From contig WYBS01000042.1 in the NCBI GenBank assembly GCA_011525755.1, positions 1 through 38,123 on the forward strand: a DNA stretch of 38,123 nt, given 5' to 3'. Source of the DNA: Planctomycetaceae bacterium (lineage in GTDB: Bacteria > Planctomycetota > PLA2). Numbering within the stretch: position 1 is the first letter of the stretch; the number at the start of each line of letters is the position of its first letter. Made by a program: the position numbers and the translations under genes. Below the pieces are notes generated by a model, which saw only the letters and a program-made list of their open reading frames with translations, ran no database searches and had not been told where the DNA came from. Shown here one piece after another: positions 1-6,681 of this stretch.

Positions 1-342
1 CGACGGGCAGTCCGCGCAGCGGACGATCGGCTTCCCGTCGGGCCCCTTCGTCTTCACCTTGCCGTGCTGGTCCTCGACGTTCGCGTAGACGCAGACGAAC
101 TCCTCCGCGATCTTCAGGAAGCTCTTGTCGCGGAAGACGTTCTCGACGACCGCGCGGTTCTCGGCGTCGTGGTCGACGATCACGGTGAGGAAGATGAGCT
201 TGCCGCGCGTGCGCGCGAGTTCGACCGCCTCCTCGTGCGTGCGCGCGCACTGCGGAGCGGGCCTCGGCGGCGCGGCCGCGGCGATCCCGGCGAGGAGGAG
301 GAGAGGGGGCGCGGGGGAGAGGAGGGCGGCCATGCGCCGCAT
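1..342 (-). CDS. Secreted thioredoxin-like protein, partial (3' end outside window)
   Basis: The visible 114 codons start at ATG 342 and stay open to the window edge. The protein begins MRRMAALL, then a hydrophobic leucine-rich stretch ending in AAAAPPRPAPQCA, so a signal peptide or lipoprotein-type leader is likely. Residues 35-95 (HEEAVELARTRGKLIFLT..., then VFRDKSFLKIAEEFVCVYANVE) have the beta-alpha-beta rhythm of thioredoxin-like proteins that handle 'crushed' in-line residues after GKLIFL. A CADC pair lies near residue 110, so a redox CXXC is possible, but its late position is not that of a classical thioredoxin site; metal or heme binding is an alternative. It lies 17 nt after the stop of the preceding minus-strand gene, with GAGGCG upstream, so it is probably the last visible gene of the sigma-factor operon. 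The fold assignment is inference. Confidence 0.6.
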   Translation of the reverse strand, partial: MRRMAALLSPAPPLLLLAGIAAAAPPRPAPQCARTHEEAVELARTRGKLIFLTVIVDHDAENRAVVENVFRDKSFLKIAEEFVCVYANVEDQHGKVKTKGPDGKPIVRCADCPS

Positions 343-359
343 CGCCTCATGGTAGCCGG

Positions 360-1280
360 TCATCCGGGCTTCGGTACGAGGAGCGAGCGGTAGCCGAAGA
401 CGCCCGTCGCCGCCTTCGCCTCGGTGGCGTCGTAGGCCGTCCGCTGCTCCGGCCGCAGGTAGCTGCGGATCGCGGCGCCCGTCTCGTCGTAGATGTCCTT
501 GTCCGCGCTCCGCCGGATCGGCTGGAAGAACATGTTCGGGATCGGAGCCTGGAAGCGGTCCTGCACGCGGCGGTAGCGGTCCTCGATCACCGTCTTCACG
601 AGCCGCTCCTGCTCCCGGTCGAGGCCGAGGTCCTGCCGGAGCCGCGTCAGCTCGTTCTGCACCACGTTGTTCCGGTTGAAGTCCCCGATGCCCCCTTCGA
701 ACTCGTGGTAGAGCGCGAGCTGCCGGTCGTCGAGCACCTCGGCCGCCGCGCCCCGTCCCTTGGCGACGACCTTCGTGAGGGCGTCATACATCCCGTCCCC
801 GTCGATGTCGCCGTTCGTGTAGTCGGCGGCGAGCTGCATCACGTCGGTGATGCGCTGCTCCAGCTCCGCGCGGAGCCGCTGCTTCTGGTGCTCCGTGAGG
901 TTCGCCCTCCTGAAGAAGTCCTCGACCGGTCCGCTCAGGTAGCCGATGGCGATGAGCCGCGTCTGCGGGGACCAGCTCGCGCCGCCGACGATCGTCCCGT
1001 CCTCGCGGCGCGTGCCGGGCGCCTCGGCGGGGGGGGCTTCGGGGGCCGGTTCCGGGACCTCGCCGCGGAGGATCCGGTTCTCCGCCTCGATCTTCGCGAG
1101 CCGCTCGACCTTCTCCATGAGGACGGCGTACGCCTCGGGCTCGATCTCGACCGGCGTCGTATCGCGCGCGGGCGCCGCTCGCCGCTGCTCCGCGCGCTCC
1201 CGCGCGGGCGAGACCCGGCCGGCGAGGAAGCCGAGGACGCCGGCGAGCAGCGCGATCGCGACGACGGCCGTGCGGCTCAC
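360..1280 (-). CDS. Membrane-anchored extracytoplasmic protein with LTxxQ-like motifs
   Basis: 306 residues. I chose GTG 1280 because it overlaps the stop of the upstream ybjQ-like gene as GTGA and gives a clean N-terminus: SRTAVVAIALLAGVLGFLAG is one membrane segment or uncleaved signal. A basic and proline/alanine-rich linker follows (residues 22-85), including a short coiled coil (LMEKVERLAKIEAENRIL). The C-terminal two thirds contain two helix motifs, LTEHQKQRLRAELEQRI and LDREQERLVKTVIEDR, which resemble the LTxxQ repeats of Spy/CpxP periplasmic stress proteins. The similarity is weak and is an inference. Being encoded in a sigma/anti-sigma operon fits an envelope-sensing or effector role. 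A G-run element at 1032-1045 encodes part of the P/A-rich linker. Confidence 0.7.
   Translation of the reverse strand: MSRTAVVAIALLAGVLGFLAGRVSPARERAEQRRAAPARDTTPVEIEPEAYAVLMEKVERLAKIEAENRILRGEVPEPAPEAPPAEAPGTRREDGTIVGGASWSPQTRLIAIGYLSGPVEDFFRRANLTEHQKQRLRAELEQRITDVMQLAADYTNGDIDGDGMYDALTKVVAKGRGAAAEVLDDRQLALYHEFEGGIGDFNRNNVVQNELTRLRQDLGLDREQERLVKTVIEDRYRRVQDRFQAPIPNMFFQPIRRSADKDIYDETGAAIRSYLRPEQRTAYDATEAKAATGVFGYRSLLVPKPG
1032..1045 (+). repeat. G-run element, CTTC variant
   Basis: GGGGGCTTCGGGGG, a one-base variant of the 14-mer found exactly five times in this window (see 7291, 25849, 27247, 32127, 34747). Here it lies antisense to the host gene and falls in a low-complexity linker. A second copy of this variant is at 32658-32671. 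Confidence 0.6.
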
Positions 1281-1621
1281 CGCGCCCCCTCCCCGGGCCC
1301 CACCCCTTCCTCCACCACGGCGGCGGTGCCGTAGGCGAGGATCTCCGCGGCGTTCCGCATGACCTCGATCGAGCAGAAGCGGACGCCGAGGACCGCGTTC
1401 GCGCCCTTGCTGCGCGCGTCCTCGACCATCCGGTCGTACGCCTGGTCGCGCGCCTCGGCGATCACCTTCGTGTAGTCGGGGACCTCGCCGCCGAAGAGGC
1501 TCCCGATCCACGCGATCATGCTGTGGCCCAGGTGGCGCGTGCGGATCGCGGTGCCGCGCGCGATGCCGAGGACCTTCGTGATGCGGCAGCCGGGCGCCGT
1601 GTCGGTCGTCGTCACGATCAC
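1277..1621 (-). CDS. YbjQ/UPF0145-family protein
   Basis: 114 residues beginning at GTG 1621, which overlaps the anti-sigma gene's stop as GTGA; the gene ends with another GTGA overlap into the membrane protein gene. The N-terminus VIVTTTDTAPGCRITKVLGIARGTAI and the later segment EARDQAYDRMVEDARSKGANAVLGVRF are hallmarks of the UPF0145 (YbjQ, heavy-metal-binding-domain-like) family: a strand, a GxxxG turn, a helix with A..A...M, then GANAV(L/I)G. Length matches the family (about 105-115 residues). The family forms oligomeric barrels of unknown physiological role; some members are linked to metal or envelope stress. Position between an anti-sigma factor and a membrane protein supports a stress role here, by inference. 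The ending VVEEGVGPGEGAR is species-specific. Confidence 0.85.
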   Translation of the reverse strand: MIVTTTDTAPGCRITKVLGIARGTAIRTRHLGHSMIAWIGSLFGGEVPDYTKVIAEARDQAYDRMVEDARSKGANAVLGVRFCSIEVMRNAAEILAYGTAAVVEEGVGPGEGAR

Positions 1622-2043
1622 CGTCGCACCTCCCGCGCGTAGCGGTCGTGGGCCATCGCGCGCCGCCGCTCGCGCCAGACGCTCCAGACGAGCACGATCG
1701 TGCCGAGGAGCCCGCTCGCGCCGGCGAGCTTCACGCTCCAGTGCGCCCACTCGTGGGTGAAGAAGAGGTAGCAGCCCGCGCCGGCGACCCCCGCCGTGCC
1801 CGCGAGGAGGAGGATCCACGCCGTGCGCCGCTCGAGCCGGTTGTAGACGGTGCCCCAGAACGCCTCGACCTCCGCGTCGGCGAGCGCGTCGACGCCGAGC
1901 GTCGCCTCCTTGAGCTTCCGCATCTCCGCGAGCTCCTTCCGGAGCTCCGGGTCCTTCGCGAGCGCCTCCTCCACGCGCGCGCGGTCCTCCGGGCCGAGCT
2001 CGCCGTCCGCGTATCCCGTGAGGAGGATCCGGATCTCACTCAT
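1618..2043 (-). CDS. Membrane anti-sigma factor
   Basis: 141 residues from ATG 2043, overlapping the end of the sigma-factor gene by 8 nt. The cytoplasmic N-terminus (MSEIRILLTGYADGELGPEDRARVEEALAKDPELRKEL) has the LxxYxDGEL..E...VE..L signature of anti-sigma factor N-terminal domains. It lacks the HxxxCxxC zinc motif of ZAS proteins, so it is a zinc-free variant. Two membrane helices follow, roughly residues 74-93 (AWILLLAGTAGVAGAGCYLFF) and 101-121 (VKLAGASGLLGTIVLVWSVW), then a basic C-terminal tail. The pairing is inferred from gene overlap and order: it would sequester the neighbouring ECF sigma factor at the inner membrane until a signal releases it. Confidence 0.85.
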   Translation of the reverse strand: MSEIRILLTGYADGELGPEDRARVEEALAKDPELRKELAEMRKLKEATLGVDALADAEVEAFWGTVYNRLERRTAWILLLAGTAGVAGAGCYLFFTHEWAHWSVKLAGASGLLGTIVLVWSVWRERRRAMAHDRYAREVRR

Positions 2044-2620
2044 GTCCGGCCATCCTCGGGGCGAGGACCTTCTTCAGCGCCTGCCGCGCCGCCCAGAGAC
2101 GCGACATCACGGTGCCGATCGGGATCTCGAGGCAGTCCGCGATCTCCTTGTAGGAGAGCCCCTCGAAGTGCGAGAGGTGGAGGATCTCACGGTGGGGGTC
2201 GGAGAGCTCCGTCATCGCGTCGCGCACAAGGGCGCGCAGCTCCTCCTTCGCGAGGTTCCCGGCGGGGTCGAAGGGGGGAGCCGCGGTCGGCGGCGCGTTC
2301 CCGGCGTCGAGGCTCGGCGGAGGCTTGCCGTGGCGCTTGAGCGTCGTGAGGCAGGAGTTCCTGAGGATCCGGTAGAGCCACGGGTAGAAGGGCTCGCCGA
2401 TCCGGAACCGGCGGATCGCCCGGAACGCCCGCACGAACGCGTCCTGCGCCGCGTCCTCGGCCAGCGCCCCGTCGCGGACGACGGCCTTGGCGGCGGCGAG
2501 GGCGCGGGCGGTGTAGAGTCGCACGATGAGTTCGAAGGCCTCACGGTCGCCCCGCTGGCAACGGGCGATCGCCCGCTGCTCGTCCGCGGAAACAACCTCG
2601 GTCCTACCCGCCGCCGCCAT
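2036..2620 (-). CDS. ECF-family RNA polymerase sigma factor
   Basis: 194 residues. Region 2 covers about residues 15-85: the DREAFELIVRLYTARALAAA helix, the AEDAAQDAFVRAFRAI core-binding segment and the FYPWLYRILRN -10 recognition helix. A proline-rich linker (about 88-118) leads to region 4 (about 125-185): LSDPHREILHLSHFEGLSYKEIADCLEIP and GTVMSRLWAARQALKK, the helix-turn-helix that reads the -35 element. Start ATG 2620 lies 7 nt after the zinc-ribbon gene's stop, so the two are probably co-transcribed. The product should direct transcription of a small regulon, probably including this operon, and be held by the anti-sigma factor encoded next. The ECF subgroup cannot be set from sequence reading alone. 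Confidence 0.93.
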   Translation of the reverse strand: MAAAGRTEVVSADEQRAIARCQRGDREAFELIVRLYTARALAAAKAVVRDGALAEDAAQDAFVRAFRAIRRFRIGEPFYPWLYRILRNSCLTTLKRHGKPPPSLDAGNAPPTAAPPFDPAGNLAKEELRALVRDAMTELSDPHREILHLSHFEGLSYKEIADCLEIPIGTVMSRLWAARQALKKVLAPRMAGHE

Positions 2621-2627
2621 CCCGTAT

Positions 2628-2843
2628 TCAGAGGATCGCCCAGATCCCGACGGCGAGAAGGACGAGGGCCGCTCCGCACCCCTTCCCCTCCCCGGGCCTC
2701 TCCCCCTCCCCCTCGTCCTCCGCGAACGCGAATTCGTCGGGATCCTCCGCGTAGGTCAGGTCGACGTCCACCCCGCAATGGGGGCACACGAGGCGGCCCT
2801 TCTCCTCGTAGATCTCCCCGCAGTGCTCGCAGGTCCGGCTCAC
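2628..2843 (-). CDS. Small zinc-ribbon membrane protein
   Basis: 71 residues starting at GTG 2843. The N-terminus carries two CXXC knuckles, CEHCGEIYEEKGRLVCPHCG (residues 5-24), a typical zinc ribbon. A strongly acidic linker (EDPDEFAFAEDEGEGE) and then a hydrophobic C-terminal segment (GCGAALVLLAVGIWAIL) suggest a tail-anchored membrane protein. It is the first gene of the sigma-factor operon, 7 nt ahead of the sigma gene. A TATTCT box lies 8 nt before the GTG and there is no Shine-Dalgarno sequence, so translation may be leaderless. Function is unknown; a metal or redox input to the sigma/anti-sigma pair is a speculation from context. Confidence 0.75.
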   Translation of the reverse strand: MSRTCEHCGEIYEEKGRLVCPHCGVDVDLTYAEDPDEFAFAEDEGEGERPGEGKGCGAALVLLAVGIWAIL

Positions 2844-2851
2844 GGGCCTAG

Positions 2852-2877
2852 AGAATAACCCGGGGGCAGCCTAGACT
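2852..2877. promoter_or_regulatory. Divergent promoter pair: zinc-ribbon operon / folE
   Basis: The 45-nt gap between divergent starts holds two -10-like hexamers: TATTCT on the minus strand (2857-2852, 8 nt before GTG 2843) and TAGACT on the plus strand (2872-2877, 11 nt before ATG 2889). Neither start has a clear Shine-Dalgarno sequence and I see no TTGACA-like -35 box. Confidence 0.45.
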
Positions 2878-2888
2878 CACCGCTTGCC

Positions 2889-3440
2889 ATGGAGAGAAAC
2901 GTCGCGGCGATCCTCAGGCACATCGGGGAGGACCCCGCCCGCGAGGGGCTCAAGGCGACGCCCCGGCGCGTGCGGGAGTCCTTCGAGTACCTCACGTCCG
3001 GGTACAAGGGGAACCTGAAGACGATCGTCAACGGGGCGATCTACGAGGATGCGGCGGACGAGATGATCGCCGTCTGCGGGATCGAGATGTACAGCCTCTG
3101 CGAGCACCACCTGCTGCCGTTCGTCGGGAAGGCGCACGTCGCCTACCTGCCGAAGGGGCGGATCATCGGCCTCTCGAAGGTCCCGCGGATCGTCGACATG
3201 TACGCGCGGCGGCTGCAGGTGCAGGAGCGGCTGACGACACAGATCGCCGAGGCGGTGATGGAAGTCCTGAAGCCGCGCGGCTGCGGCGTCGTGATCGAGG
3301 CCGACCACTTCTGCATGCGGATGCGCGGCGTCGAGAAGCAGTCGAGCTACGCGGTCACCTCGTGCATGCTCGGCCGGTTCCGCGCCGACGCCCGCACCCG
3401 CTCCGAGTTCCTCCAGCTCGTCCAGCAGGCACGCCGCTGA
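2889..3440 (+). CDS. folE: GTP cyclohydrolase I (type IA)
   Basis: 183 residues, the usual length for bacterial FolE. It converts GTP to 7,8-dihydroneopterin triphosphate, the first step of tetrahydrofolate synthesis and also of the queuosine and biopterin branches, in the cytoplasm as a toroidal decamer. The zinc ligands are visible: Cys71 and His74 in LCEHHLLP, and Cys142 in the motif [11 protein letters not shown]. The [23 protein letters not shown] substrate-binding stretch is also intact ([14 protein letters not shown]). Start ATG 2889 is preceded by TAGACT rather than a Shine-Dalgarno sequence. ThyX, encoded elsewhere in the window, uses methylenetetrahydrofolate, and QueG acts in the queuosine pathway that also starts with this enzyme, so it serves two pathways represented here. 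Confidence 0.97.
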   Translation: MERNVAAILRHIGEDPAREGLKATPRRVRESFEYLTSGYKGNLKTIVNGAIYEDAADEMIAVCGIEMYSLCEHHLLPFVGKAHVAYLPKGRIIGLSKVPRIVDMYARRLQVQERLTTQIAEAVMEVLKPRGCGVVIEADHFCMRMRGVEKQSSYAVTSCMLGRFRADARTRSEFLQLVQQARR

Positions 3441-3459
3441 GTCCGCATCCTTTGCGGAC
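3441..3459 (+). terminator. Hairpin after folE
   Basis: GTCCGC / GCGGAC arms (6 bp, 7-nt loop) begin directly after the folE stop codon. There is no T-run, so this is a candidate structure, not a proven terminator. Confidence 0.35.
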
Positions 3460-3525
3460 GGTCGGCGACGCGATCGCCTGACGGCGCGCCGGTTGCGGCG
3501 GCGAGGTGGGGCACGGGTGCCGCAG

Positions 3526-3975
3526 CTACGAGAGCTTCGGGCTTCTGCCCGACTTTCCCTTCGCGGGCGCGGGCAGCGGCGGCCAGTCGGGGGCGTCGGG
3601 CACGGCCTTCCGCCCCTTGTAGCCCGAATCGACCTCGTGCCAGAAGCCGATCTTCTCCTCGCCGAGCTTCCAGCAGAGGAGGATCGGACGGCCCTCGAGC
3701 TCCGAGGGGAAATCGACGAGGCCCTCCTCGTAGTCCTTCATCTCGAGGCCCAGGGCCTGGAGCTCGTCGAGGCACGCGCGGATCCGGTCGGCCGCCTCGC
3801 GGACCTCCTCCTTGAGGGACGTGCGGCGCGCCTCCTCCTTCGGATCGAGCGCGTTGTGGCGCCGGCCGCTCTCCTGGATGACGCGGTAGCGCGCCTGCAC
3901 CTCGTCCACGATCGAGCGGACGTAGGGAAGCGTGCGGTTTGCCTGGGCGACCGTGTAGCGCTTCTTCACTGCCAA
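3526..3975 (-). CDS. DUF2203 family protein
   Basis: About 149 residues, cytoplasmic, no membrane segment. The opening KKRYTVAQANRTLPYVRSIVDEV and the second half, DFPSELEGRPILLCWKLGEEKIGFWHEVDSGYKGR, match the DUF2203 family pattern (YTVEEAN..LP.V..., then DFP....GR...LCW..GE..I..WH....G..GR). The central third is a long helical hairpin (EEARRTSLKEEVREAADRIRACLDELQALGLEMKDY). The start is ambiguous: TTG 3975, or GTG 3969 giving MKKRYT. The box TAGAAT (3984-3979) overlaps the stop codon of the upstream GlcD gene and would favour the GTG by the leaderless rule seen elsewhere. Family function is unknown. The tail after residue 125 is proline- and lysine-rich. Confidence 0.85.
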   Translation of the reverse strand: MAVKKRYTVAQANRTLPYVRSIVDEVQARYRVIQESGRRHNALDPKEEARRTSLKEEVREAADRIRACLDELQALGLEMKDYEEGLVDFPSELEGRPILLCWKLGEEKIGFWHEVDSGYKGRKAVPDAPDWPPLPAPAKGKSGRSPKLS

Positions 3976-3981
3976 GGGATT

Positions 3982-5364
3982 CTACCCCGCGCGAGGCCGT
4001 CTCTGCGGCCAGATCTTGCCGGGATTGAGCAGCCCCGCGGGATCCCAGGCCCGTTTCAGGGCAGCCATGGCCGCGAGCGTCGTCGGGTCGAGCTGGAGGG
4101 GGAGGTCGTCCTTCCGGAGGAGACCTACGCCGTGCTCCGCCGTCACGGATCCCCCGAGGGCGACGGTCGCCTCGAGCACCGCGCGCACCGCCGGGCCGAT
4201 CCCCCCGTCCCAGCGCGGGTCCCTCGCCTCGCGCCGGATGAAGTCGATGTGGATGTTCCCGTCCCCGGCGTGGCCGAAGCAGACGACCTCGATGCCGTGC
4301 GCCTTCGCCGCCGCGTGGGCCCGCCGGATCAGCTCCGGCATCCGCGTCCGCGGCACGACCGTATCCACGGCGCTGTACCCGGGGAGCTTCTTGATCGCCT
4401 CCGCGATCGCGTGGCGCACGGCCCACACCTTCTCCCGAGGCGCGACGTCCACCTCCTCCGCGCCCGACTCGAGGAGTGCCGTGCCCACGGCCTCGATCTC
4501 CTCCTCGGTCCTCCCCCCCTGGAACCCCTCCACCTCCGCGAGCAGGTAGGCGCCGGCCCTCGGGTGGGGGAGGTCGATCCCGAGCATCTTCTGCGCGAGA
4601 TCGGCCGCCGCCCTCTCCACGAGCTCGATCGCGGAAAGCGAGAACCCCTTCGCCTCGACCTCGAGCGCCGCGTGCGCAGCGCGATCGAGCGACGCGAACG
4701 CGGCGAGCAGCGTCTTCCGGAACGGAGGCAGCGGCACGAGCCGGAGCGTCGCCTCGGTGATCACCGCGAGAGTCCCCTCGCTCCCGACGATCAGGTGGTG
4801 GAGCGCGTAGCCCGCGGCGTTCTTCCGCAGCTTGCCGCCGGTGCGGATCACCTCGCCGCCCATGAGCACCGCCTCGACGCCGGCGACCTGCGCGCGCGTC
4901 GTGCCGTACTTGACGGCGCGCTCGCCGCCGCCGTCGCACGCGAGGTTCCCGCCGAGCTCGCACGAACCGCCGGACGACATGTCGACGGGGTAGAGGAGCC
5001 CGTGCTTCCGGCACTCCTCGTGGAGCGTCCAGAGGACGACGCCCGGCTCGACGACGGCGAACCGGTTCGACGCGTCGATCTCCCGGATCCGGTTCATCCG
5101 CTCGAGCGACAGCACGATCCCGCCCTCGACCGGGATGCAGCCGCCGGCCTTCCCTGTGCCGCCGCCGCGCGGCGTGACCGGGATCGCCTCCCGCTCCGCG
5201 AGGCGCAGCACCTCCTGGACCTCCGGCGTCGCGCGCGGGCGCACGACGAGCTCGGGCGCCGAGAAGAGGTCCATCGTCTCGTCGCGGCCGTAGGGCTCGA
5301 GGCCCTCGGTCAGGCACTCGATCCCGAGCGCGCGAAGGTGCTCCGCGACGGCCTTCGTGTCCAC
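3982..5364 (-). CDS. FAD-binding oxidase, GlcD/D-lactate dehydrogenase type
   Basis: 460 residues from GTG 5364. The N-terminal half is a PCMH-type FAD domain: TPEVQEVLRLAEREAIPVTPRGGGTGKAGGCIPVEGGIVLSLERMNRI is diagnostic, and DMSSGGSCELGGNLACDGGG is the pyrophosphate-binding region. The C-terminal half is the FAD-oxidase C domain with CFGHAGDGNIHIDF and VTAEHGVGLLRK, holding the metal/substrate histidines. Such enzymes oxidise 2-hydroxyacids such as glycolate or D-lactate and pass electrons to GlcEF or the membrane chain. No glcE or glcF partner is adjacent, so the substrate cannot be assigned. The start is fixed by TAGAAT-N6-GTG, mirror image of the divergent rhodanese promoter. The DUF2203 gene follows 6 nt downstream. 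Confidence 0.92.
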   Translation of the reverse strand: MDTKAVAEHLRALGIECLTEGLEPYGRDETMDLFSAPELVVRPRATPEVQEVLRLAEREAIPVTPRGGGTGKAGGCIPVEGGIVLSLERMNRIREIDASNRFAVVEPGVVLWTLHEECRKHGLLYPVDMSSGGSCELGGNLACDGGGERAVKYGTTRAQVAGVEAVLMGGEVIRTGGKLRKNAAGYALHHLIVGSEGTLAVITEATLRLVPLPPFRKTLLAAFASLDRAAHAALEVEAKGFSLSAIELVERAAADLAQKMLGIDLPHPRAGAYLLAEVEGFQGGRTEEEIEAVGTALLESGAEEVDVAPREKVWAVRHAIAEAIKKLPGYSAVDTVVPRTRMPELIRRAHAAAKAHGIEVVCFGHAGDGNIHIDFIRREARDPRWDGGIGPAVRAVLEATVALGGSVTAEHGVGLLRKDDLPLQLDPTTLAAMAALKRAWDPAGLLNPGKIWPQRRPRAG

Positions 5365-5370
5365 GGCGGG

Positions 5371-5442
5371 ATTCTACGCCGTGGGCGTCCCGAAGGGGGG
5401 CTCCCGCCTCCGCTCCTCCGAGCCGCGGCGGGCCGGTAGAAT
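5371..5442. promoter_or_regulatory. Mirror-image leaderless promoters, GlcD gene / rhodanese gene
   Basis: On the minus strand TAGAAT (5376-5371) lies exactly 6 nt before GTG 5364. On the plus strand TAGAAT (5437-5442) lies exactly 6 nt before GTG 5449. Even the spacers are alike (CCCGCC and CGCCGC). With a usual -10 to +1 distance, transcription would start at or within one base of each GTG, so both mRNAs would be leaderless. No Shine-Dalgarno sequence or TTGACA-type -35 box is visible. Confidence 0.65.
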
Positions 5443-5448
5443 CGCCGC

Positions 5449-5772
5449 GTGAACGAGATCAGCGTCGCCGAGGTGAAGGCGAAGCTCGACCGCGACGAGA
5501 AGGTGCACCTACTCGACGTCCGCGAGCCCATGGAGCTCTCGATCTGCCGGCTCGAGGGCGCGGAGAGCATCCCGATGATGCAGCTCTTCCTCGGCCTCAA
5601 GGCGCCCGCCGCCGCGCCGGACGACGAGATCGTGGTCTTCTGCCACACCGGCATGCGCTCCTTCGAGGCCGCCGCCTTCCTGCGGTCGAGGGGGTTCCCG
5701 CGCGCCCGCTCGCTCGCCGGCGGCATCGACGCCTGGGCCCTGGAGATCGACCCGACGCTCCGGCGGTACTGA
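5449..5772 (+). CDS. Single-domain rhodanese (sulfurtransferase)
   Basis: 107 residues, one rhodanese domain. Visible landmarks are KVHLLDVREPMEL (the conserved DVRE/P), EGAESIPM (the A.hIP strand-loop) and the active-site loop CHTGMRS with catalytic Cys65, followed by SLAGGIDAWA, the normal C-terminal signature. It carries sulfane sulfur as a cysteine persulfide and hands it to acceptors such as cyanide, thiols or sulfur-carrier proteins; the physiological acceptor is not evident. Length is standard for the GlpE-like stand-alone class. The GTG start is supported by TAGAAT-N6-GTG and by absence of an alternative start. There are no co-transcribed neighbours on the same strand within 125 nt. 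Confidence 0.93.
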   Translation: MNEISVAEVKAKLDRDEKVHLLDVREPMELSICRLEGAESIPMMQLFLGLKAPAAAPDDEIVVFCHTGMRSFEAAAFLRSRGFPRARSLAGGIDAWALEIDPTLRRY

Positions 5773-5898
5773 GCCGCGCCCGCTCGCCGGATGTTTCTTC
5801 CGGTGGACGTCCGCGCGGATCACGCCGGCCGCGGATCGCCATCCTCGCCGTCCGGCGGGCTAGCATGGAGCGGTGCGGGCCCGGCGCGGCCCGGGCCC

Positions 5899-6681
5899 AT
5901 GGAGGCGCCGATGTCGAGAACAGGGATTGCCGCGATCGCCGCGCTCTTCCTCGCGGGCGGCGCGCGGGCGGACGGCACGGAGCAGCTGCTCGAGATCCTC
6001 GAGTTCCACGAGAAGCTCGCGACCGAGGAGGCGTTCCTGCACCAGGCGAAGCTCCTCGGGGCCTACATGGAGGCAGCCCGGTCCATGAGGGAGGACCAGA
6101 AGCTGCTCGTCTACGAGCGCGTGCTCGGGATCCTCCGGCAGATCGAGAGGACCGTCGGGGAGCCCGCGACTCCCCCCGCGCCCCCCTCGCCTCCGCCCGC
6201 CGGACACACGCCCGGCGGCTCCCTCGACGCCGGCGCCGCGCGCATCGCGTGGTTCAAGGCCGAGTCGCTCGACGCGGTCCCGGACATCCCCGCGAGAAGC
6301 GCGCTCTGGACCCGCGACCTCCTCGCGATGGGCGAGGCGGACGACCCGGACCTCCCGCGCACGCCCGAGGCGCCCGTCGCGCGCATCACCTTCTTCCTCC
6401 GGGTGGACGCGGCCGGCGAGCACGCGATCCTCGCGCAGCACGGGGGAAACGACTTCCGGATCGTCGTCGGGAAGACCGTCATCGACCTGCCGAGGGGCGG
6501 TCCGCGCACCGGGAAGGGGGTCGTCTGCCTCGAGCGGGGATTCCACAGGATCGACGTGCTCCTGCGGTACGACGCGCAGGGCGACCCCTCGTTCGCGGTG
6601 AAGGTGCTCCCGCCCGGCGCCGCCGAGAGCCGCGTGCTCACGAGGTCCGATCTCCTCCTGACGCGCCCGCGGTCCCCGTAG
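5899..6681 (+). CDS. Secreted protein with PA14-like C-terminal domain
   Basis: 260 residues from ATG 5899, or 256 from ATG 5911 (MSRTGIAAIAALFLAGGARA), which alone is a textbook signal peptide ending ARA. After cleavage comes a helical stretch (residues about 25-85, TEQLLEILEFHEKLATEEAF and following), a proline-rich linker (about 90-108), and a C-terminal beta-rich domain. Its strands FFLRVDAAGEHAILAQH, DFRIVVGKTVID, CLERGFHRIDVLLRY and FAVKVLPPG follow the PA14 / glucan-binding pattern (xFxVxAxGxYxF, xVDGkxV, LxxGxHxIxVxY, PPG). The assignment is by pattern only. The likely location is periplasmic or cell surface. Its last 44 bp overlap the 3' end of the convergent queG gene. A TAGCAT box lies at about 5861. 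Confidence 0.65.
   Translation: MEAPMSRTGIAAIAALFLAGGARADGTEQLLEILEFHEKLATEEAFLHQAKLLGAYMEAARSMREDQKLLVYERVLGILRQIERTVGEPATPPAPPSPPPAGHTPGGSLDAGAARIAWFKAESLDAVPDIPARSALWTRDLLAMGEADDPDLPRTPEAPVARITFFLRVDAAGEHAILAQHGGNDFRIVVGKTVIDLPRGGPRTGKGVVCLERGFHRIDVLLRYDAQGDPSFAVKVLPPGAAESRVLTRSDLLLTRPRSP

Noticed and set aside
3493-5439. Long plus-strand open frame opposite the GlcD gene (about 648 codons)
   Set aside because: It is the mirror of a well-recognised FAD oxidase and DUF2203 gene; its translation is Arg/Asp/Leu-rich low-complexity text typical of GC-rich antisense frames. The same applies to other long antisense frames at 16018-18285, 19675-21360 and 26376-28487.
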